Part shown: one piece after another, positions 35,291 through 42,629 of the stretch
Layout of the letters: each line of letters begins with the position of its first letter
Position numbering within the stretch: position 1 is the first letter of the stretch
NCBI GenBank assembly: GCA_031281735.1
Contig: JAITEZ010000414.1
Span: forward strand, 1 to 42,629
Source of the DNA: Deltaproteobacteria bacterium
GTDB lineage: Bacteria > Desulfobacterota > Desulfarculia > Adiutricales > Adiutricaceae
Direction of reading: 5' to 3'
DNA: 42,629 nt
The notes under the pieces: model-generated
What the model saw: only the letters and a program-made list of their open reading frames with translations
Database searches by the model: none
Told to the model about the DNA's origin: nothing
Translations under genes and position numbers: made by a program

Positions 35291-37440
35291 CCGTTTGCGT
35301 CTCTCAGCCGAATGCTTCCCTCTCTAGATGATGTCATCCGGCGCCTTGAGCTCATCATCATCAAGAGTGACTTAGTTTTTTATTGCCACAGCCACCTCCT
35401 GGCGGGCAGATTCAGCCCTGAGTTGGCTGATACAACCAGATCACCTGCCTAATAAGGCTAGTTATGGCTAAATATATTTTTTTTAAATTAAATCAAGGTT
35501 ATGCTTGAGGAAATATCGAGATGTTTTAACCTCCCTGTCTGGTGCTTTGGGATTAGATATAGATGCTATATGCATCACATGTTCACCAGCGTCTGGGTGC
35601 TAGGGTGCCCCGACATGATCCTGAAGCAGGCAGGCTATGCCATGAGATCCCTCCGCCTGGAGCTTCTGCGTGACCTGGCGCGCCGCACCCGCGTGCATGC
35701 CGGCGAGACAGGCCGCCTTTTCAGCGGCAGGCGCCTCTGCGCCGGTTTCCTCGGGACGGCGGGGGACGCGCGTCTGCGTCACCGGGTCGCGCTCCCTGGA
35801 GACCCGGCGCAAGGCGCAGGGTGACGGCAGGAAGGGCTTCATGAGCCGCGGCTTCCGCACGGCGTGCCGCAGCTTCGCCAAGGGCAACACGGGCGTGACA
35901 TTGCGGTTCCGCCTGGCGCAGCTCCGGAGGGATACCCGGCGCCGCGCGGACATTCTGGCGGACGGGGCGGTCCGCAGGCACGGCGGGGCCGGGGCGAGGC
36001 CGGCCCGGGAGATCGTCCACGGGTACGAACGGCTCCGTAAGCTCCCGGAGGGCGGGGACGGGGGGCCGGCTTCGCGGCTCCGGGCGAGGCCCGCCCGGCT
36101 CAGGGAGGGGCTGACGGGGCACGCCCCGGACGCCCCGCCGGATGCCAGGTTGCGATCGCCGCGAGGTTCAGGGACTGGGGCCGGCCCCGCTCCACGTTCC
36201 CGGACAACCCGGAAATCCCCCCGTGAACAACTGCGCCGGGATCGGGCCCTGGGGCGGCCCCGCCGACTCCGGGAAGACAAGCCACGGGACGCAGGGCGTA
36301 AGCATGATCTGGTGCCTTAGAGACCTTCTGGCCCTTCCAGTGGACGCTCCGCCTCAGTGGCACCGGCGCTGAGGCGGCTCACGGAGGCCCTGACGGCCGT
36401 AACCAGGGGGGCTCTGCCGTCCCTCGTGAACCCGGGACAGCCGGTCGCGGACGGGTCCGTCAGGACGGCGCGGGAGGAGTGCAGGCAGGGAAGGAAAGAG
36501 AGGCCGCCCTGACGGCAGGGAGGGGCAAGAAAGCCGCAGGAAGGCGGGAGGGGCCGGGAGGGGCCGCGCCCGGGACGCCGCCCAGCAGGGAGGGGCGGGG
36601 AGGGTGTCGGCCGGCAGGCCAGCCCGGGAAGGGCGGGCAGGCGGAGCCTATCCCCGGGCCCCTGGTTCCAGCCCCGGCGGGACGGGCCGGGGGAGTGGAG
36701 CCCCGGCTCCCATACCCGAGGTGTGGCGCGGGGGGTGTCTGCCCGGAAGCAGCTCCGGCGGGGTTATTTCGGGGGGGGGTGGCGTCAAGGATGCCCGTCC
36801 CTCCAGGAAGGGCCTGGACTACCCGGACCGCGAGCCCGCCGGGTGAGGCCGCATCCGCCGGGCGGCACCCCGGGATCCTGGCCCGGAAGGAGGTGCGGGA
36901 ACTCCGCGCCCCGGGCGGTGCCGCGGGTCAGGCCGCCGTCCCCCGGCGGTGGACGCGTCCGGAGACCGGCCCTGAGGCGCCGCTGGTCCCCTCAGGGCGC
37001 GTTGCCAGGGGTACGGCCGCCGCCCTTCCAGGGGCATCAGGTTCCGCCCGCAGGGATTTCGCGGCCCCCCCGGCACCGGGGCGGACGCTTCCTGCGGGAC
37101 GGCGGAGACGAGTCCCGCCCCTGCCTTGGACGGACACGGTCTTCCGGCAAGGGACAGGCCCTGCCGGACGCCGGGGGGAATCCCCGCCCACTGGGAGGCC
37201 GCGGCATGGCCTGGGCACGCGCCCACGGGCCAAGGCCACGGATCAGCGCCAGAGGCAGCCTTCATGCAAGGCGGCGTGCCTGGTGCCTTGAGACTTGATA
37301 AACGGCATCTGGCGCTGCCAGCGGCAATGATACAATCGAGCGTGAACACTTAAGAATTAATCATTGCACTGGTAAGCAATTAAACATTGCACTGGTAAGC
37401 AGCTGATGGATAATCACAGGACCGGCTTGCTCGAGGGACG
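35291..37440. other. Gene-free region, possible remnant of another insertion
   Basis: An AT-rich stretch (35,455-35,560) leads into a plus-strand open stretch at about 35,501-35,824. Its peptide starts with MHHMFTSVWVLG and ends LRLELLRDLARRTRVH, faintly recalling the start of a Y1 (IS200-type) transposase; the match is weak and catalytic HUH residues are not convincing. From 36,370 to 37,300 I see only GC-rich, Gly/Pro/Arg-coding noise in all frames. Confidence 0.35.
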
Positions 37441-37464
37441 TGAGGGTACGATGCGTTGACATCC

Positions 37465-37486
37465 TCCCCGCCCTAAAGGACGGGGA
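37465..37486. repeat. IS200/IS605 right-end-like hairpin
   Basis: TCCCCGCCCTAAAGGACGGGGA forms CCCCG/CGGGG and CCT/AGG stems. ATCCTCCCCGCCCT...GGACGGGGATTCC is a familiar 3' end of IS200/IS605 elements, here directly following the TnpB remnant on the minus strand. Confidence 0.6.
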
Positions 37487-37860
37487 TTCCCTCCGGATGC
37501 AGGGTCTTGCGACCCTGGTTCCCGAAGGCTGGTTCCTGCTTCCCTGCCCCCGGAGCCGTTCCCCGGGGGCTCCTGCGGGGGGCCCCGGGCGCCCCTCCCC
37601 CGCAGGCGAGGACGGCCCGCCCGGCCGCCAGGACGCTGAGGGCGCCGACATGATCGGCGCCGCCCCCGCATCCGCGTTCCGGGCACCGGAACCCTGCCCG
37701 GGAGGGCCCGTCCCCGGCGTCCGCGCGCCGGCGTTCCGGCACGTCCGGCCGACGCAGCGCGGATCGACCTTCGCGAGCCTCCCGCCCCGTCCCGCGGGCT
37801 TCCAGCCGGGCGTCGGGACGGAAGCGCCCCGGCCCGTTCCGGGATCGCCAGGGTGAGGCC
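37487..37860 (-). pseudogene. TnpB (IS200/IS605) C-terminal remnant
   Basis: On the minus strand, one frame reads GGRLAKVDPRCVGRTC and a second continues GFRCPERGCGGGADHVGAL then LAAGRAVLACGGG, and later KQEPAFGNQG. This is the order of the TnpB C-terminus: GG.LV.VDPR..S..C, the zinc-finger cysteines, the NADxNAA..IL helix, and A.GHAV.ACGE. A frame change lies between the two parts, cysteines are partly lost, and the N-terminal RuvC half is not recognisable. A remnant, not a working guide-RNA nuclease. Confidence 0.6.
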
Positions 37861-38299
37861 GCCCCTGGCCGCCGCGTGGCGTCCGGGTTCCCCCGGCGTC
37901 CCCTGGCCGGGGCGGAAGCGGGGGAACCCCGCCAACCTCCGGAAGAGCCGGCCGGGCGCCTGGCACGGATCCCAGAGGGCCTGTCGCCGGGCGCCGGCGG
38001 ATGATTCCCCCGGCCGGGGAGGATCCGGATGACGGCGCCGGACGGTCGGGATCCTGCAGGGCCGGGCGTGATCCGGGAGCGGGGGATCCCGTTTTCCGGA
38101 CGGGACATCTGACTCCTCAGGGCACGGTTCCGGGCGACGGGTTCCGCTGCCTGAACCTGTGTCCCCTGCGGATTAGCATCGAGATCCGGTTGCCCGGCTC
38201 ACTCAGGCGGGGGTTTGGGGGATCGTGGGTGAACAGGAGGGATGGATTCCACAGCGGCAGTCTTTCCGTAGGCAAGCTGGCCGTTCACCTATCCTTTGT

Positions 38300-38395
38300 C
38301 TCAACACACAGAAGTAAATTATTTAAAATATAATACATAGATAATATAAATAATATTTATAATAACTTATATATATAAATAGGAAATATATCGAG
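38300..38395. other. AT-rich island between two TnpB remnants
   Basis: About 95 nt of nearly pure A/T (ATTTAAAATATAATACATAG and similar) lies in otherwise GC-rich DNA, separating the two TnpB-like remnants. It may be an insertion scar or target. Positions 37,861-38,299 upstream show no gene. Confidence 0.5.
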
Positions 38396-38434
38396 ACACG
38401 GAACCGTCCGGGATGTTGTTCCCGGAAGATCGCG

Positions 38435-38720
38435 CTATCCCTCACCGTCCTGAAGGAAGGGGCCTCCCGCGCGTCTCAGTGAAAGAAACGGCGGCCTTCC
38501 CGCCGCGGCGGCACGCGAACCGCCTCCCCGCGGCCCGTGAAGCCCGGCGGCAAGGCAGGCGAAGGCGTCCCCGGGCGGCATCGCCGCAGGCCCCGTCCCG
38601 CAAGGCCGGCGCCCCCCCGGGGGCGTTTGGCATCGGGTTCCCAACCGGCCCCACGCCGCAACGCTGCCTTTGTCCAGGATCGCCTGTCCGGCGTCCCGTC
38701 CGCTCCCGGCCCGCCTCTCC
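38435..38720 (-). pseudogene. Second TnpB-like C-terminal remnant
   Basis: Minus-strand frames give QAILDKGSVAAWGRL, comparable to AILDQGW..FRRQL of TnpB, then FACLAAG in the same frame. Another frame gives GFTGRGEAVRVPPRREG, which matches the usual A.GH...CGEAVR tail. The 3' end at 38,445-38,462 (CCGTCCTGAAGGAAGGGGCC) resembles an IS605 right end. It is more decayed than the copy at 37.5-37.9 kb. Confidence 0.45.
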
Positions 38721-39492
38721 CGGCCCGCCGCTCCCGGCCAGCAAAGCCGCGGAAAGAACCCGCCCGCCGGTGAAAATCCTCCCGAAGCCGCCGGCCTGGA
38801 TGGCCTTGCCGGACCGGCAGAACCTTCCGTACCCGCCAAGACCGCCGGGATCCCATGGCTGCCTGGCCTATCCTGCCATGACCGCCATGGCCGCCGGGAC
38901 TGGACAGCAGGAGGACCACCGGGCGGGACGGCATCAGTCCGCGAAAAACGCGTCCCGCCTAGGCAGACGGCGTCTTCCCGATCATCCCGTCGCGACGGCC
39001 CGCCACTCCCGCGAGTCCCTCCGCGTCCCGCGCCCCGTCCCGCGCCACCGCCCGGAGGGGCGCCCATGCCGGGCCGCCAGCCGGGGCCGCGCTTACCACG
39101 CCGGCGCCGGAAAGCCCGCGGCGCGGCGCGGGGGATTCAACATGCGTCCCCTTCCGCGCCCCCGTCTGGCCTCCCGCTGGAAGAAAACTCCCGCGCCGCG
39201 CGCTCCCCCTCCTGACGTGGCGGCAAGCTCCCGGCAGGGCCGCATGCGCCTTACCGGCCCGGAAAGACCCCGGCCCGGAAAAGCCTCAGTCCCGTAACCC
39301 CCCGGCCCGGAAGCCGCTGCCCCCGGCGGCGGCAGGGAGGGCGCGGAAACCGGGGGAGCGCCGTCTTCCGCGGGGGAGCCCGCCACCCGCCGAGGCGGGG
39401 GCCGGGAGCCCTCCGGGCGGCGCCCGGGGGACGGGGCCGCTTCCGGGAGGCCCCGAGGGGCGCCCGGCCCCGGGCCGGGGAAGGGGCCGGGG
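38721..39492. other. Gene-free GC-rich region
   Basis: No gene or clear repeat recognised between the second TnpB remnant and the end of dapL. All frames give Arg/Pro/Ala/Gly-rich sequence typical of non-coding high-GC DNA. Confidence 0.6.
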
Positions 39493-40659
39493 TCAGAACT
39501 TGAGGGAGGCTATCCTCTCGGCCGCCTCCTTCAGGCGGGGGACCTCCTGGACCAGGGCGAAGCGCACGTAGCCCTCCCCCGAGGGCCCGAAGCCGACGCC
39601 GGGGGTGGAGACGACGCCCGCGTCGTTCAGGAGCTTGGAGCAGAAGCCCTTGGAATCGAGGCCCCTGGGCACCCGGGCCCAGACGTAGAAGGTGTAGTCG
39701 GTATGGAGGTAGCCTATGCCCGCCCGGTCCAGGGCCCGGCAGAGGATCTCGCGGCGCTCGCCGTACAGCCTGCCCATGGCGGCCACGTCCGCGTGGTCGC
39801 TTTCCAGCGCCTTCATGGCGGCGAGCTGGACCGCCTGGAAGACGCCCGAGTCGACGTTGCTCTTGACGAGCCCCAGGCCCCTGATGAGGGTCTCGTTGCC
39901 CGCCGCCCAGCCGATCCGCCAGCCGGTCATGTTGAAGGTCTTGGAGAGGGAGTGGAACTCCACGGCCCTCGCCTTGGCGCCGGGCACCTCCAGGATGCTG
40001 GGGTGGGGCTTGGGCCGGGGAGTCACCTCGGAGTAGGCGGCGTCCGAGCAGGCGATGAGGTCCCACTTCTCCGCGAAGGCCAGGAGCTCGTAGTAGAACT
40101 CCAGGGACGCGGCCGCGCCGGTGGGGTTGTTGGGGTAGTTGACCCAGACGATCTTGGCCCTCGCCAGCTTCCCCTCGGGGACGGCCCGCAGATCGGGCAG
40201 GAAGCCGTTCCTCTCCAGGAGCGGCATGAAGACCGCCTCGCCCCCCGCGAAGAGGGTCCCGCTCCGGTAGACCGGGTAGGCGGGCTCCGGGCACAGCACC
40301 ACGTCGCCCGGGTTCACGAAGGCCAGGGGGAAGTTGGCGAGCCCCTCCTTGGAGCCGATGAGGGAGCAGACCTCGAGGTCCGGGACCAGGTCCACGCCGT
40401 GGCGGCGCCTGTACCACCGGGCGACCACCTCGCGGAAGGCGTTCATGCCGGAGTAGACGGGATACTGGTGGTTGGCCGGGTCGGCAGCGGCCTCGGCCAG
40501 GGCCCGCACCACGAAGGCGGGCGTGGGCCGGTCGGGATCCCCCACGCCCAGGTCGATGACGTCCACGCCGCGGGCCTTCACCTCGTCGCGGACCCGGTCG
40601 AGCTCCTTGAATAGGTAGGGTGGCAGGGCCTTGAGCCTGTCGGAGAATTCGATGCTCAT
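39493..40659 (-). CDS. dapL: LL-diaminopimelate aminotransferase
   Basis: 388 residues. PLP enzyme (class I/II aminotransferase) that converts tetrahydrodipicolinate directly to LL-diaminopimelate, bypassing the succinylase route to lysine and peptidoglycan. DLGVGDPDRPTP near the N-terminus, NHQYPVYSGMNAFREVV, NYPNNPTGA, and the PLP-lysine segment HSLSKTFNMTGWRIG with Lys240 fit DapL closely; GDPDRPTP is common to the family. The ATG at 40659 follows AAGGAG. An alternative is a related alanine or aromatic aminotransferase, but the above pattern favours DapL. The acyl-CoA synthetase gene lies 136 nt upstream on the same strand. Confidence 0.88.
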   Translation of the reverse strand: MSIEFSDRLKALPPYLFKELDRVRDEVKARGVDVIDLGVGDPDRPTPAFVVRALAEAAADPANHQYPVYSGMNAFREVVARWYRRRHGVDLVPDLEVCSLIGSKEGLANFPLAFVNPGDVVLCPEPAYPVYRSGTLFAGGEAVFMPLLERNGFLPDLRAVPEGKLARAKIVWVNYPNNPTGAAASLEFYYELLAFAEKWDLIACSDAAYSEVTPRPKPHPSILEVPGAKARAVEFHSLSKTFNMTGWRIGWAAGNETLIRGLGLVKSNVDSGVFQAVQLAAMKALESDHADVAAMGRLYGERREILCRALDRAGIGYLHTDYTFYVWARVPRGLDSKGFCSKLLNDAGVVSTPGVGFGPSGEGYVRFALVQEVPRLKEAAERIASLKF

Positions 40660-40795
40660 AGCAGCTCCTTGGGCCGCTTCCGGGAGGATCCGGCGGCGAT
40701 GCGGCGGGGATCCGGCGCGCGGCAGCGGGTGAGGTGATGGGGCGTGGGGGGAGGAGGGCCGGCCGGGACACGCGGGGGGGCCTCCCCGGCGGGCG

Positions 40796-42445
40796 TCATT
40801 TCGCCCAGAGGGCGGCCGCCTGCTCGCGGAGCTTGAACTTCTGGATCTTCCCGCTCGCGGTGAGGGGGAACTCCTCGACCGTCTCCACGTAGCGGGGGAT
40901 CTTGTAGTTGGCGATGCGGTTCCGGAGGTACTTGCGGACCTCCCTGGCGTCCACGGGCGGCTCCCCTTCGTGGACGATGATGAAGACCCCCAGCTCCTCG
41001 CCGTGGAGGGTGGAGGGCACGGCCACCACCGCCACGTCCCTGACGCGGGGCATCCGGCGGATGGCCTCCTCCACCTCGCTGGGGTAGATGTTCTCGCCGG
41101 CGCGGATGATCATGTCCTTCCAGCGGCCGGTGATGACCAGGTAGTCGTCCTCGTCGAAGCGGCCCAGGTCGCCGGTGTAGACCCAGCCCTCCCTGTCCAT
41201 GATGGCGTCAGTGGCCTCGGGGAGGTTGTAATAGCCGCGCATGTTGACGTAGCCGCGGACGGCCACCTCGCCTATCTTCCCCCGGGGGACGGTCTGGCGC
41301 GTCTCGGGGTCCACTATCCGGAGCTCCACGCCGGGCATGGCCCGGCCCACGGTGGAGGTGCGCTTCTCCAGGGTGTCGCCGGAGGTGGTCTGCGAGACCA
41401 CCGGGGAGGTCTCGGTCATGCCGTAGCAGATGGTGATGTCCCGCATGTTCATGCGGTCGATGGTCTCCCGCATGGTCTTGATGGGGCAGGGGGAGCCGGC
41501 CATGATGCCGGTCCGGAGGCTCGTGAGGTCGAACTTGCCGAAGCTCTTCTGCTGCAGGAGCGTGATGAACATCGTGGGCACGCCGTAGAGGCCCGTGCAC
41601 CGCTCCTTCTCGACGTTCACCAGGATGTCCAGGGCGGAGTAGATGTCGAGTATGACCATGCAGGTGGCGTGGTTGAGGGCGGCCATGGCCCCCAGGACCA
41701 GCCCGAAGCAGTGGAAGAGGGGCACCGGGATGCAGACGCGGTCGTCCTTCGTGAGCCCCTGCCGGTACCCGATCCAGTAGCCGTTGGTGACGATGTTCTG
41801 ATGGGTGAGCATGACCCCCTTCGGGAACCCCGTGGTCCCGGAGGTGTACTGCATGTTCACCACGTCGTCCGGCCTCTGGGAGTCGGCTATCTCCCTGAGC
41901 TTCCCGGCCGGGAAGCCCTCCCCGCCCCTCAGAAGCTCGGCGTAGCTCCAGAAGCCCGGGGGCGTGCTGTCCTCGGGGCCCAGGAAGAAGGCCTTCTTGA
42001 GGAAGGGGAGCGCCTTCGACCTCATGCCGGTCCGGCCCCCCTCGGCTATCTCGGGGGCGATTTCGAGTATCGCGTCCACGTAGCTGAACCCCCTGAACCC
42101 GGGGATGCTGAAGACGTAGTGGCTCTCCGACTGGCTCAGGAGGTACTCGATCTCTGCGCGCCGGTAGTGGGTGTTCACGGTCACGAAAACGGCGCCGATC
42201 TTGGCGCAGGCGTAGCAGACCGTGAGCCACTCTGGCACGTTGGTGGCCCACATGGAGATCCGGTCCCCCGGCTCGACCCCCGCGGCGAGGAGCCCCCTCG
42301 CCAGGACATCGACCTCCTCGTTGAGCGAGGCCCAGGTGTAGCGTTTTCCCACTGCCGGATAGACCATGGCCTCGTAGTCCGGACACTCCCTGGCGTTGCG
42401 CTCCAGGACCTGGCCTATGGTCATGTTGACTAGATGTCCCTGCAT
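40796..42445 (-). CDS. AMP-forming acyl-CoA synthetase
   Basis: 549 residues, ANL superfamily; activates a carboxylic acid with ATP to the acyl-AMP and then the CoA thioester. Core motifs are intact: A3 YTSGTTGFPKG at 200-210, A5 ICYGMTETSP, A7/A8 TGDLGRFDEDDYLVITGR followed by KDMIIRAGENIYPSEVE, and the A10 lysine in SGKIQKFKLRE near the C-terminus. Overall similarity is to fatty-acyl/medium-chain acyl-CoA ligases (FadD/FadK-like), but chain length cannot be read. No signal or membrane segment. The remaining 184 nt to the window end hold no gene. Confidence 0.93.
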   Translation of the reverse strand: MQGHLVNMTIGQVLERNARECPDYEAMVYPAVGKRYTWASLNEEVDVLARGLLAAGVEPGDRISMWATNVPEWLTVCYACAKIGAVFVTVNTHYRRAEIEYLLSQSESHYVFSIPGFRGFSYVDAILEIAPEIAEGGRTGMRSKALPFLKKAFFLGPEDSTPPGFWSYAELLRGGEGFPAGKLREIADSQRPDDVVNMQYTSGTTGFPKGVMLTHQNIVTNGYWIGYRQGLTKDDRVCIPVPLFHCFGLVLGAMAALNHATCMVILDIYSALDILVNVEKERCTGLYGVPTMFITLLQQKSFGKFDLTSLRTGIMAGSPCPIKTMRETIDRMNMRDITICYGMTETSPVVSQTTSGDTLEKRTSTVGRAMPGVELRIVDPETRQTVPRGKIGEVAVRGYVNMRGYYNLPEATDAIMDREGWVYTGDLGRFDEDDYLVITGRWKDMIIRAGENIYPSEVEEAIRRMPRVRDVAVVAVPSTLHGEELGVFIIVHEGEPPVDAREVRKYLRNRIANYKIPRYVETVEEFPLTASGKIQKFKLREQAAALWAK

Positions 42446-42629
42446 AAATGCCGTTTTCTCTCTATAAGTCGGGCGGGGAGCAAGAGCCGCTGGACGGAAA
42501 GGCCGAAGGCCGGAGAGGCCGCGGGCCTGGTGGGACGGGAGCCGGGAAGGGGCGAGAGCCGGAGGACGGCAGGGCCGCCCCGCATGCCGGCGGAGGGCGG
42601 GCGGGACGCCCCACTGCTGGCAGCGGACG

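Noticed and set aside
36479-37291. 270-residue plus-strand frame
   Set aside because: Low-complexity Gly/Pro/Arg/Ala composition, no ribosome site and no motif; equally long frames exist on other phases.

Overview
This window comes from a strongly GC-rich, Gram-negative bacterium. WaaA (Kdo transferase), SecB and a RNase E/G-type nuclease indicate an outer-membrane bacterium. The DapL-type lysine pathway enzyme and the fused radical-SAM/DUF2344 protein beside RNase G are combinations I associate with Deltaproteobacteria (Desulfobacterota); that placement is an inference. Genes are ordinary core-metabolism genes in tight operons. They are separated by long gene-free stretches: by my coordinates about 14.9 kb of 42.6 kb lies in six gaps longer than 1 kb. 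These gaps hold decayed insertion sequences, AT-rich islands, palindromes and short tandem duplications, which suggests an eroding or expanding intergenic compartment.

Layout. 0.2-3.2 kb (+): NAD synthetase nadE, then an HD-GYP receiver protein. 3.3-4.4 kb (-): an orphan nitrate/sulfonate-type periplasmic binding protein. 4.4-6.6 kb: gene-free. 6.65-16.9 kb (-): an eight-gene run read from high to low coordinates: zinc-ribbon/Pro-rich protein, pyrF, radical-SAM fusion, rng, secB, waaA, DUF3298-like secreted protein, rsmD. Several junctions overlap or nearly touch. 16.9-20.2 kb: gene-free, with two strong terminator hairpins and a roughly 0.7 kb segment that looks like a structured RNA (perhaps a group II intron remnant). 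20.2-22.3 kb (-): ribD and ribE. 23.7-26.5 kb (+): nrdR with its terminator, then a GGDEF protein overlapping a Sua5/YciO-family gene. 26.5-30.1 kb (+): a complete methionine ABC importer, metN-metI-metQ, with a promoter in front and a 14-bp terminator behind. 31.2-32.6 kb (-): a ThpR-like 2H phosphoesterase whose catalytic motifs look lost and which carries a long disordered tail. 34.1 kb: tRNA-Ala(GGC) with a terminator. 34.3-39.5 kb: an IS630 transposase pseudogene and two IS200/IS605 TnpB remnants in otherwise gene-free DNA. 39.5-42.4 kb (-): dapL and an acyl-CoA synthetase.

Function. The set covers NAD, pyrimidine, riboflavin and lysine/peptidoglycan precursor synthesis, methionine uptake, lipid A-core assembly, protein export, rRNA maturation and modification, and c-di-GMP turnover (one GGDEF, one HD-GYP). 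I found no clear new multi-gene defence or signalling system. The items most worth testing are the structured-RNA-like segment near 19.1-19.8 kb, the ThpR-like pseudoenzyme, the uncharacterised zinc-ribbon protein heading the large operon, and the unusual intergenic DNA.
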